Shown in pieces: positions 25,150-36,700 of a stretch of 64,000 nt of DNA. Position 1 is the stretch's first letter, and each line of letters starts with the position of its first letter. The notes below the pieces were generated by a model. That model saw only the letters and a list, made by a program, of their open reading frames with translations. It was not told the origin of the DNA and made no database searches. This DNA comes from Capitulum mitella (taxonomy: Eukaryota > Arthropoda > Thecostraca > Pollicipedomorpha > Pollicipedidae): assembly GCA_030062745.1 (NCBI GenBank), contig CP099843.1, positions 23,242,122 through 23,306,121 of the forward strand, read 5' to 3'. Both the position numbers and the translations under genes were made by a program.

Positions 25150-26296
25150 TCTTTTGCTTCCCAATTCCAGGATTTTTGACGCAAATTCACAAAACTTGAT
25201 CACTTTTCCTAGCTATTCTTTCTACGTGCTGTAACAAGATTTCGTAATTCTGTTTTGCTCAGGGGCGGAGCCAGGCAACATTTTTGGGAGCGCCATTTTT
25301 CGTCCTAGGTAAAAGGAAAAAGTTTGCCAAAAAAGTTTTTAAGATAAAAGCTAAAATTCTGCATGGATGTATAGGCAAGTATTTGGGCAAGCGTACAAAT
25401 ACACTTTCGCCTATCTAAAGTCAGTTCACAAGGTCAGGTCAAAGTCAAAAGTCAAAATTCGATTTTATAGTAATGATTTTGGCGCTGTCTTTCAAATTCC
25501 AAACCCGAAATATGCATGGCGTAGAAGGGTGCCCTCTGCTTATGTACCAAGTTCTCTCAACTTGATATCAGGTCAGGTCACTGAGTTATGACCTAAAATG
25601 TCAGTGCGCGTACTCTATATCGCAACAGCCGTGAATGGAATTTTAGAAATAGAGTAAATTCAAATGATTGAAAATGTTTTCAAACAATGTGAAATGCACG
25701 TATGATCATTCAAAGCAACGCTAAGGTCACTGCAGAATTAAGGTCATTTAAGGTCAAAGGTGGTAAGCTGACCTGAAGAACGTGAACACGAAATTCTCCT
25801 CTTTTTCATATTCCTGGCACCGCCTATGCTAACATTATGCAAACAGTGTAATACGATTAATACTTCTCGAGCTTAACGTGACTAGTAGAAGCTAAAAAGG
25901 TGATGTTAACTTTTTTGTTAGTTTAGTTTTGGGGAACCAGTTCTCCTATTTTTGGAACCCTGTAAACGCCTACGAATTTTCCCAAAATTTCGAATGTATG
26001 GGCTATTGGTAAAAGTCCCATTCATAATCTCGCGATTTATGCCAATTTCATTAAAATCGGTCCATAACCAACATAATTAAAAGTCCAAAAAATCACCATT
26101 TGGACTTCCCTTCCCCGTATCCACCCCCTTCAAAACTTCGAAAATTTCTTTTCATAGCAATGTAGCTAACGTCACGGCCAATTGGTCGCCGTTTGTTGCG
26201 TTGAAATCGGATGTGTAGTTCTCGAGATCTCAGGGGGACGAATCCAGCTCCGCCGGGAATCGGCCATACCGTCTAGCCTTCCGGGAATAGGGTTAA
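25150..26296 (-). mobile_element. Truncated TTAA element, family B, reverse copy
   Basis: Reverse complement of the 17116-18333 element. The family-B left terminus lies at the right edge ('ccgggaatagggttaa', TTAA at 26293-26296), preceded by 'cggccataccgtctag' and the conserved 'gttctcgagatctcaggggg'. The opposite terminus is lost near 25150. In this copy the G run of the subterminal hairpin has eroded while the C run remains, so the hairpin is broken. Confidence 0.75.
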
Positions 26297-27929
26297 GCTA
26301 GGTGAACTAAAACGACTAGGTGATCATCGCGAGTATTTTGTCTTACATACACTAACAATAATATTTGCCTGTAACTGCATCAGCAGCGGGTCCAAGAGGA
26401 GTTTTTAGGAGGCATGTTCGTCCGTTTTTTATTACTTTCTTGGCTGTGCTTTCGATGTACTCTTGTCGATGTTATGGGAATCGAGTAACAATGTTTTGCA
26501 TTATACCCGTCAATTTCATGCCTTGTGGCATTTGTGTTACTTTTTATGACGAAAGTGGCGGGCCTTCTGTTGCAAAATGGAGTGATGAAGACATTACTTT
26601 TGGAAAAGTGGCGGATCAAATTCATCACATCAAGGACAGAAGTAATTATTTTTTAGCAGCACGTATTCTGTATTCCTCCTTTTTATTTATTTTGACACAC
26701 AAAGACGGCATTATGGCACCATGGGCGGATCCACGGGGCAACAAACGCACTCAGTAGGCCATGCCACGAACCTATCATAAACAGTGTTATTCCAAGGGTC
26801 ACTGAGAATTGTTCCGTGACTTTCATGTGAACCATATCATTTTTGGCACACCAAAACCACGGTACATTTGGCCAGTAGCGGATCCAGGGGAACCTACCTG
26901 GTGCACATAAACTGCGTTCAGCCATACGGTACCGTACATATCGTGGTAAATATCCGTGATCAGGCGTTTGCAGTCACAATATACCCACTGATACAGACGC
27001 TTCTGCATGAAGTGCAAATCTCCAGGACGCAGACACACATTCGTGGTTCTTGGGTCCGCCGTTGCAAGCTAGTTTGTATTCTTTACGCTCGCAAAATACA
27101 AAAAAAAACAAAAAATGGCTCGTTTCAGGCCTTTTCAGACAATTCGTAAAAATGCAGAAAAATGTATCATACATTGTCCTCCCTCTCATGGTACATATCA
27201 ACAATACGTAAGGTAAGGTAACCTTACAGTCCTGGTCGTGCAGGCACTCGGACCTCGTCTTAAAGTTGAGTGGGCGACCCATAGGGTCGCTCTTTAGTCG
27301 CGTGTCGCTTTGTCCTTTGTCACTCTGGCCGCTCCACCCCCGGAGTGCCCTGGTGTGTACAAAAGCAGTGTGTAAACGGAGTCTGAGCGTGGCGCGCGAT
27401 CACGTCCCACCGAGAATACAGAAACACGTTGTGCTGCTGAGTTTGTTACGTCCGGTATGCCGACTGCGGAGTGGAGGCGATCAAGGAGCACGCTTCATAT
27501 ATCCCGTCCACCGCCGACCACTAAACATCCTTGTTTCAAAGCTCCTTTTTATCATTCCAGACACCGTCACTAAAGCTTTTTTAGCTTTCAAACTCGCAAA
27601 ATTGCCTATTAAATCACAAGGGTTCGTTTGAGCTATCTCCCAACAAAATCGGACAATAAGTTCTGTCACGGAGAGCCACATAAGATCCCAGTGAGATTTA
27701 GATCTAAAATGCAGGTCCCTGACGGAGTAAAGACACCAGAAAAGCTTCATACATTAGAGATGGCATGGAATCCTGATTTGCTCCTCTTCCGAAAACAAGG
27801 GTGTCCCTTTGTGAAAAGTGATTATGAAAACAGCGCTTGACTAAAGAAATCAGAACATTTTGAGGGCATAAAGATATCTTGCAATCAAATTACAAATCTT
27901 TGGTATAAAGCCATCAGCTGGGGCCTAAA
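26297..27929. other. Intergenic, no gene recognised
   Basis: Several open frames of 80-130 codons on both strands, none with a recognisable domain. Two same-orientation GGATCCA-containing motifs ('gggcggatccacgggg' near 26725 and 'agtagcggatccagggg' near 26875) look like MITE-end debris. Confidence 0.4.
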
Positions 27930-27937
27930 CCTACGCA

Positions 27938-28358
27938 CAGGGACGTCAGTTTCTGTAAATGATTGGGTAGGTCGAGCCATCCGGCCCGACAACCTAACCT
28001 CCCCCAAATGTGGGTTTTCAACGGATTAAGCCCACTTTATTTTGATCAATGGAAATTTTTGAGTTTTTTAATACTGTTTTTCAAGTAAAAAATCGCGTAT
28101 ATCCCGTGCATATGGATATATATGTATGTGTATATATATATAGATAGCAGATAGAAAGATAGATACATCACTATATGCCTTATTCCGTACTTGCTGCCTA
28201 TCTTTTATCTATTTCGGCCGTTTCTTTCGTTATTTTTGCCCAATTCCCTTTAAAACTGGCAGAAGATATTGGAGGGGCCCAAACCAACATTGGAGGAAGT
28301 CCAAATCAACATTGGGTGGGCCAGGGCCCCCTCGAAACAATACAAATCAACACCCCTA
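27938..28358 (+). mobile_element. hAT-like MITE, family C, copy 1
   Basis: A 421-bp element bounded by an exact 8-bp target duplication CCTACGCA (27930-27937 and 28359-28366). Ends: CAGGGACGTC at the left and, as reverse complement, TAGGGGTGTT at the right. Full-length match in reverse orientation to 62738-63143, sharing 'tttctgtaaatg', 'ggtcgagcc', 'cccgacaacctaacctcccc' and 'gaaacggccg'-like blocks. Near the right end two tandem 'aaaccaacattgg'-type units occur. Eight-base duplication and YAGGG ends point to the hAT superfamily. Non-coding. Confidence 0.8.
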
Positions 28359-28366
28359 CCTACGCA

Positions 28367-31204
28367 TAAAGCGCTACGCCTGCAGCAAAAAATAAAGTCT
28401 CGGCGCTGGTGAGAGTACGGAAGCCTTGCGAAGCTTATGTGTTACACTTCACGGATAGATGGCGCTTACAGAGATGTATGAGGTTGTGTCTGTAAACCGG
28501 CTCACAGGAGCAGATCCAAGATTGCAGAATGAGGAGGCGTATTACTGGCGACCAGCTACTCCACCCATCGTCATGTGTGCAATTCTCCCAAAGGCGGGAG
28601 AGCAGGGAGCAGAAGCAGCACCAAACCCTTGAAGGAGGGGCACCGTAAATGCCCACTGTCGACGAAAACGCCCTGGAAAAGACCTCTCGAACCAAGAGGC
28701 CCCGAATTATAACCAAACCTTTTAAAAATGATGCCAAAACCACTCAACTTTATCACGAGTTGTTTATGAAAATGCATCGGTATTATTCCTGGACCCAGTG
28801 CCTAACGAACTGGGGCCTCGGGCGAAATGCTTCGTGTGCACCTCTAGCGGCATTAGTGGAAGGGAGCCCAAACCGCCTGCATCAGCCTGGATTCGCCCCT
28901 GTACACGCATTCAGAACGTGTATTACATAATTTGTGTCAGTGTACACTCAGCGCATTGGCATTCGTTCCGGTTTGAGGATAGCCTTTGCCTGGTAGGAGA
29001 CAGCCGTACCAGCATCCTAAGTCTGTTAGCTCGCTGCCTTCCTATCCAAGTGCGTTTTATAGACGTATAAAATAGCATATTAATGCATTTTGAAATTCAA
29101 AACAGGTACAGTTTCGTTTATCCAGTATTGCATAATAGACTGATTCTTTTGAACTGAAGGCCCCGGAAAGAACTGACATGCAGTTAACGATACCTTTCGC
29201 AGCATTTCAGATCATGTCTAAGCAATGCTCTATGCACTTTTGTTTTGTTCCGCCTATACGTATGCACAATGCAGCGGCCTCTCAACCCGGTCAAGATGAT
29301 TTATGGTCGGTCTCTCAGACCCATGTACGGATCTATCACGACGAGCGATCGTTTCAGTTTCATATCAGGGTGCAAAGATGAGCGGATCTGACGACACCAT
29401 CGGGGACAGGCAACGGCCGAAGTTCATCCGGCGTCCATGGTCGAAATCATTGAAGATTTGCATAAGCAACTGCCAGAGTCCGGCGCGTCATCAGACTGCG
29501 TCACTGTTAACGAAACGCTCAGGCCCTGCAAAAGTCACTGCTGGTTAAGTTTACACGTCGGGCAAACCGGTTCGCAGACCCACGATTCGTCTGAATTACG
29601 GACTCGACGCGTGCTGAACCATGCGTATAGAGGTCTCGCAGAGCAACCAGGTGAGGAGGAGGATACAGATGAGAACAATCCCCGTCAGTCCATCCAACAT
29701 GTTCATTCATTAAGTTTGTTTGGCTTATTGATCTTTTTCGAATGCAAAAGTCGTTGTTATTAATTCGTTTGTCCTCGACCAAGGACATTAGACTGGCTCT
29801 CCCCATTACAAAGTCCATCAACGACCAACGTTCGTGATCTGAACTGAAAATCGGCGCAGCTGTCCGATTTCCGGCATTTGCGCAATATCCGCAGCTGCAG
29901 TGTTACAAAATCATACGACCAAGGCGTCGACCAGGCGCCGCCGACGTCAACGTCTCCTGCACCCCGGACGTGGGAGCAAGCACTGGGAAGCTGGATTGTC
30001 CCACTGACGTCCACCCTGAACGCAATTTTCCGGCGGGAAACATGTGACAGGAAGGCGTCTTGGTGGCCTCAGCACGACACGAAAAGTCTGACATGAAGAC
30101 AAGAGATCGTGCTGGGCAAGGCTGAAATCGGCACGATATGAGGCGTTAGCGGGAATTAGCGGGGACTTGTATTCGACGGAGCTGTGCGGTTTGTTGGGGT
30201 GAGCAGCCAGTCACATCCCGAATTGTTTAACATCGGGTCAAGGCGTTCGAAAGGAGAAGTTTGGCAGGCCTGCAGACCACATAAAGCCGAAGAACTCGAC
30301 GAGTGACCCGAGGAACGCACTGAAAGCATTGATGCAAATGGATGGCAAAATTTAACGCGTAGCGAATATTTTGCGTTCCTGACGATGCATTCTCATGGAC
30401 CAAGCGCCCGTTTTAAACTAGTTAAAACGCCGAAATCACGAATTTTGGCTTCATGCTCAGGGGCTGTATTGTTCATAAGGTGTTATAAGGCCATCGGTTT
30501 TCCGTGCAGCGTATAATAGATGTTTTATAATTAGCTGGGTCAAACATGGTTATCACGCAGATGACGAAGAAACGCACGTAGACGTTCGTAGGCGCATGTG
30601 CTAGTTACGAAGTTTTTTCCGTTCGTGCAGGCTATCAGTATGTTTGAAGGACATTACAGCCTAGTGAGCATAAACAGTAAACCAATATAATTTGGGGCGG
30701 CAGTAGACATACGACACGAGAAGGTGACTTGCGGTAGAGCGAAGCTGTATTGCAGAGTAAACAACTGGAGTCTACGTACGCACCTCCGGTAACAGCAGAA
30801 TTTACTCCAGCCGACAGAGACGACGCGAAACACCACTACGGTGGAACAGCGCTGGCATCACCGAGGGCAGCCCTGCCTCCTGTTCTGGCTAAAACCAGCG
30901 CTATGGGCGGTGTCTGTTAGACGACAGGATTGACGGAGTTTGCGGAGAGGCAGGGACAGAACACTTTAGCAACAAGGGAAGAACAGTCTGTGTAGATTGC
31001 GTCTGTCTCATTCCACACCTGGGACGCGCCGACCTGGTCAACTGGAGGGTTCAGCTCGAGCCCCTGAGTGGTTGCCCAACCCGCCAGGCGTCGCCATCCT
31101 CCGGCTGAAGCGGCACAACGACACCATGTTCACAATCACAATCATAATCACAATCCCGTAACATCTCACTCGATCTTGAGGAGGAACCATGCCAGAAAAA
31201 TGGG
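28367..31204. other. Intergenic, no gene recognised
   Basis: Moderate GC, many short overlapping open frames on both strands, none recognisable. No repeat with clear borders. Confidence 0.4.
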
Positions 31205-31212
31205 ATCCTGCC

Positions 31213-31473
31213 CAGAGGCGCAGCCAGAAACTTCGTAAGGACAGGAGATATAGCCATATTCTGTAAAATGGATTCTCCCAAGCCAACAGGTTTGGATGCG
31301 GAGGGATAGAAAACAGGCCTGTTTATCTAACGCCAGCAGCATATAATTATCGAAATATGTAGTAAAATTTGATCTAACCACTTGTTTCTTATCCAAACGA
31401 GATAATTTTAAACCATAGCCCTGAGGAGGAGCTCCGTACCCCGGTGTCCCCCTCCCTTCTGGCTGCGCTAGTG
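31213..31473 (+). mobile_element. hAT-like MITE, 261 bp
   Basis: Left end CAGAGGCGCAGCCAGAA; the right end reads, as reverse complement, CACTAGCGCAGCCAGAA. Flanks are atcctgcc (31205-31212) and atcctact (31474-31481), an 8-bp target duplication with two transitions. The interior is non-coding. The termini fit the broad GCGYAGCCA-type hAT ends also seen at 52593 and 59786. The signal-peptide-like open frame beginning near 31444 starts inside this element's end and is therefore discounted. Confidence 0.75.
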
Positions 31474-31481
31474 ATCCTACT

Positions 31482-33239
31482 GTCTGCGCCCCGCACTAGT
31501 GCTGCGCGTTTGAAACAGCCCGGGCGACTGAGAGGATGTAATCAAAGTCATACGTCTTCAATCGGCAGCCGAATCCGAGGACGAGGACCCACGGGTCGTC
31601 GGCCGCGCTCGGCCAGCACCACGTCCCCATACGGCGGCCGGTGACCTCCGCCTGCGGCCACTGGTCTCCGTCATCCAGACCACTTCCCTCTCAGTCAAAA
31701 TGGAGTCATGAAATACAGATCGGCGGGGGACATATTTTTTTAACAGAACAATGCCTAGTTTTGTCACTGTAGGTACCCCACTGCTGGCCTACAAGGGAGC
31801 TGTGCTGAGCTGTGAAGGGTGCCTCCGCGGCCCTGTCAACAACATAACTCCGATGTGTTGGCCGTCATATTCGATATCATTCTATACTGTACACCATTTC
31901 ATAATAAACTAAAACTGCCGATCTTAAATACATTTAAAGGTTTTGGCTTAATTTCTCACTTTCGTTCCGTGGGATGTTTTTTTGCCGTTGCGTTGTTTTA
32001 TACATAGGGCGTGATTCACAGTGACTTCTCTGGCCACGGAGAAAAAGTTCGCATCATAACTTTTTTCTAAATTTAATCCGACTAGTTTGATGGGCTGACG
32101 TTAAGGATCGGAACCTGTGCTTAGCAAAGATTGTTCCATAAACCCCTGCCCCTAAAATCGATCGCGCAGTTCAGTGCAACGGCTGATTTTGTGAGGACAG
32201 TTTAACGTGCCGCTAAGGTGGGATACCATGGTGTGGTAGTGGCAGCGTGACCCTCTGTTGGCCAGTTGTCAGCTGACCTGCGGGCCAAATATCGAACGCC
32301 GAGCGACTCGAAGCCGTCTTGCCAGAACGGGGAGACCAGCACTCTGCCGACTGAACTGCCGATTACGGTCCATTTTGATGGTCTGTCAGTATGCTTAGAT
32401 CACGAATGATACCTGATAGTCATAAAATCGTAATGCTTTTTAATATTCCGTCGGAGCGATCACTTAGTATTATTATTTTTTTTCTGAAGAAGTTCCGTTG
32501 GTCATTTCTTAAGTCAATAGTGCAAATTACAATGACTCGTTTAAAGCGACATTGACAAAAACGTGCATGTTCGTGAAAATGTCATCATAGCTTACTGTCC
32601 CGACTTATGACATGGCCTGTTACCTTTCTTTTTTTTTGAAACCCCGAAAATTGCAAAACAGCACACTTTGGATTGCCATCGTTACATGTTATCATCCTTA
32701 CATTATGAACCGCAAATCAGGTCTATCTGCATTTTGCAGTACTATGAATTAACGCCCAGCGTTAGAGGTAGCACATACCTCCCTCTGCTGGCGCAGCTCA
32801 GTCACCGGCTGCTGATCGACAGGTCTCTGTGGAATTCGTATGAATGTGTGTGGGTCTAACAGACTCCTGCACCTTGAACAGTCTGTGTGGATTGGCAGCG
32901 CTTTCACGGATAACGAAATGGCACCCAGATCGAGGAAGTTAAGGCATAAGTAGACGGCTCTGTCAGATGTATCTTTTTGCGTGCTTCAAACGGTGTTTGG
33001 TCTTCCCAAATGTTGGCCTTATCAGTCGCAATGATATAATGTTTCAGCTTGGGACACTGGGCCTCACAGAGCTTGTGAGACCTATGATTAGGATCTTGCC
33101 AGTCAGCAGATTTTGACGTCCGTCAATTCGCTTCAGTGGCGCCCCTGACGGCCATCTGAACAGTGACATGGGAAAACCGAGCATCGGAAGCCCCCTTCCA
33201 GTTCCCCAGCGCGTTCACAAACAGAAAGCCGGACGACGA
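31482..33239. other. Upstream flank of the zinc transporter, no gene recognised
   Basis: GC-rich at about 31500-31680, AT-leaning afterwards. No protein family recognised. The stretch from about 33100 rises in GC towards the transporter's first exon. Confidence 0.4.
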
Positions 33240-33590
33240 CGTTGCATCTACCTCCAGTTTTTGCTGAGCGCGCGTCCGATGACGTCAACCCATCTCACAC
33301 AGAACTACGTCCGCCCGGCACTGCGCGAGCCGCGACAAACGGCAGAAGGCCCAGCCGAGCGCCACCGCCGGCAGCGCGTAGAAACGCTATGATAACCGCT
33401 CACCTGCCGCCCGGCCGGCCCCGGCCTTGGAGTCCGACGCGGCGCGCACGGCGGCCGGCAGTTAGTCGTGAACGGGTGTCGCCTCAAGAAGGGGAACACC
33501 CATCTCCTCCGCCGCAGCACTCGGCCGCTCGGGCAGTACAGCATAGTGGGCAGCAAGACGCACGTCGAGGGTTCAGCAGCGCCGTCCGGG
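33240..33590 (+). promoter_or_regulatory. Presumed promoter and 5' UTR of zinc transporter
   Basis: GC- and CpG-rich block directly before the start codon at 33591. It contains a perfect CRE palindrome TGACGTCA at 33280-33287 and no obvious TATA box, as in many CpG-type promoters. An in-frame TGA at 33390 with no intervening in-frame ATG supports 33591 as the first usable start. I found no convincing metal-response element (TGCRCNC) by eye. The transcription start cannot be placed from sequence alone. Confidence 0.5.
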
Positions 33591-33705
33591 ATGGGTCTCG
33601 AGGAGAGAGGTGGTCTGCTGTCCTCCGGCCCGAAGGCCACCTACGGCTCCAGCGACATCGGCAACAACCACAACGGAACGTTCACTGAGGTCTTCGCCTC
33701 GCCGG
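33591..33705 (+). CDS. Zinc transporter exon 1 (start)
   Basis: Encodes residues 1-38 plus one base. The ATG at 33591 is the first in frame after a TGA at 33390 and sits in a strong context (G at -3 and G at +4). The N-terminal tail is hydrophilic, Gly/Ser-rich and cytosolic, as in family members; it begins MGLEERGGLL. The donor is 'g|gtgagt', phase 1. The sequence itself is not conserved enough to confirm by family likeness; support comes from the start context, the donor and the phase match. Confidence 0.65.
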
Positions 33706-36700
33706 GTGAGTGCTGCGTCCAGGGCAACATGGATGCCCTGGTGCGCGGCGGTGCGTGTTCGTGACGTCCAGCTGGTGCGTGCTGGGACAGCGAACGTGGA
33801 CTAGCCTGCTCGGCCTCGAGGAACGGCGTTAGAGCTGGCGGAGGAAGGTCGGAGAGTCGAGTGGCGAGTGTTGACGGAGCTTCCTCGTATGTTAGCTTTT
33901 AACGCAGCGGTATGAAACCAGGCTCCAATTTCGGACCTCGATTACCACGCAGCTTTCGCCGTCCACGACAATGGGCACGAAAGCTCGATAGCTGCATAGG
34001 AACACAGGATTCCATGAGGTAGAAGAAAAGAATGCGTACGGCACAAATGACGTCCACGGGCCTTCCTCGACTAGTCGCTCCATATACCGAGACCTGTTGA
34101 CTCGTGGGCGGATTGGCATGGATCGGGCTGTCGGAGTTTCAGCAGCCTGAAATCCATTCCTCAGACAAGGACTTCTCAGGCGAGGGGTGCCTTAGCTCGC
34201 GGGGATGAACACAGGTTCTTGGATTCTGCCGCATTAATGTTACCTGCTGGCCTATAATGCAGGGAAAAATTCGGCGGCGAAGACTGTTTTATTTTCAAAT
34301 GATTCTGTTTTGTACGCCGTGATTCATTTTCTACAGTTGTATTACATTGGTATGGTATGACTGGACAATTGCGCCGATTTTGCATCGTTTCTTTTCATGT
34401 CGATGGGGGCATGGAGTGTTTTCTAACACGGTTGACTCAAGGATTGTGACTCCTCGGGCACAGTCTGCGTCAAGGGTGTGACCTGATGTGACATTCCGCA
34501 TGACCTGGTTGACCACCGGTTACTTTCTGACTATGGCAGTTGCGAAGCAAAAACATTCGGTGTTGCCATCAGTACAAGTATAAGAAGCTTAGCAAGTTGA
34601 GCTTTAGATATACATACGCAAGCAGCAGTGCAAGCTCCTTAACCGCATAAACATTTTATTCCCATTAAAATAGGTGAAATTGGTCGTTGGAGATTCGTGG
34701 CAAACTGAGTTGTATTCACATGCTCTGTTTGGCAACAGTCGACACAAAATTGGGAGTGGAAAAGCTTTGATCCCGCCCTTTATTGTAATGGGTGACAGTT
34801 AAGCGCCTTCTACCTGATGAAAACTGACATTAATTCGCTTTGGCACCTTCTCGTACCGTATTAATCAATACCTCTTGTGTAATGCGGTAAAGAAACAGAC
34901 CAAAAACTATTACTTTTGAATGATGTTAGAACGGGAAAGCAGGAAGTATCCTTGTGACCTAATGTAGGTTAGTTTCCGCCATCTAAAACATCTGTAAATA
35001 GCGAAGAACTTTCAGCATATCCTCTGGCACGAAAAAAACAGCGCCGCTGCATGTAAAACACCCAGCACCTCTTGAGTGCCGAAAAGTTTCCCGGATAATT
35101 CACGGACCAGATGCTCTTGTAACATAGTTGCAGCCAACTAAAAAAAATATGTGGCCAAAATCTAGTCTGGAACGGCCATGGTTTGAGTCAGTCAAAACCC
35201 CCAGGTGTCCTTAAGTCCCCAACCCTGAAACGGGCAGCTAGAATCTGGCAGGCAGTTATCCCGTCTTTCCGTGATTTGCGAGGATGGTTTTGTCCCATTG
35301 TCCAACCATGAAGCCTTGCCGGCTTCGAGTCTGGCCCCGTGATCTCGCCGTCTCGAGTCCCCTGCGACTGCCCCCGTTTCGGGTTCTGCACAGGCCGGGC
35401 TCGGTGTGGCAGGATCGATTGGTGTTGTCGTGAGACTTCCCCTGTGACTCTGCAGTCGGCATTGCTTGGTGTTCGGCGCCGAGGTGACCCCAGTCTGGTT
35501 GCCTTCACACGTCGGGCCTGGGCTTCAGTGCCTGCCTCGGGACCTAATGAGGAGGCGGTGGGGCGCTCCCAGTTCTCAGGGGGCCTTGCACCATAACATT
35601 GCAGCCGCCTCATGCAGGTCGGAACGACCAATACGAATAGAAGCGTTAACAAGGCGTAGTTAGGAGGGGGAAGGAAGGTGGGTAATAGCAAGTGTGACCG
35701 TGAAAATACACAGACTTTCTTTTGGTGGGAAAAGCCCATGTTTACACACATATGACATATATTAATATTAACATCTTTTGTGTGTAAACCCAAACTACTC
35801 CAGGCATAAAGAAGGTTGCTTACTTTCGTTATCATGCCTAATGTACGGGACCATTTTTTTTTTTTAACTTCGTTCAGTAGCAAGTCCTCAGACTCAAAAC
35901 TGACGGTCCGAATGTGCCCTGCGACCGTTCCCGTTTCGGGTTCTGCGTAGGCCAGGCTCGGTGTGGCAGGGTCGATTGGTGTTATCGTGAGACTTCCCCT
36001 GTGACCCTGCAGTCGGCATTGCTTGGTGTTGGGCGCCGGGGTGACCCCAGCCTGGTTGCCTTCAGACGTCGGGCCTGGGCTTCAATGCCTGACTTCGGGC
36101 CTAATGCTGACGCGGTGGGGCGTTCCCAGTCTCCATTGGGCCTTGCACCATGAGAGTGCAGCCGCCTCATGCAGGTCGGAATGACCAACAGCAGCGGCGT
36201 GAACAGGGTATGGCCGGGAGAGGGGAGAAGCATGGATGGAGCTTTTCCAAAAACGTTAGTGGGGCCAAAGCCGGATTTTCGACGAAGATAAAATGTCGTC
36301 TAACACATACCTGGTGTCAGTATTATGATGGACCACAAACACTGGTTCATGGTTATTTCCATCGTAACCTATTATGACATTTGCACGTACGTTTGTTGAT
36401 GAAAAAAGTTGGTCTGTGATGCACACTGGCCTTTAGAGGCTAACATTTTTGGCAAGACCAGCATGCGTTTGTTTCCAGTACAGTTGGCATTCATGTGAAA
36501 CAAGCATTTGAAGCAGAAGAACATAACCAATTCCTCAAATTACCTTTACGTTATGATAATATTGGGTGTAATCCATGAAAAGTGACTTATATATGTACTT
36601 TTATGAAGACACATTACACATAGCCAAACTTCTTGGGGCTAGATCCAAAGTTGGTGGGGCCATGGCCCCACCAAAAATATAGAGAGCTCCGTGCCTGGGC

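Noticed and set aside
26365..26757. 130-codon plus-strand frame
   Set aside because: Starts with TTG, no recognisable domain, contains MITE-end debris near its end.
31444..31644. Short frame with signal-peptide-like start
   Set aside because: Begins with GTG inside the terminal repeat of a hAT-like MITE and then turns into GC-rich noise.
35188..35883. 231-codon minus-strand frame
   Set aside because: Spans a non-coding direct repeat (A and B units) inside an intron; the second repeat copy does not keep the frame.
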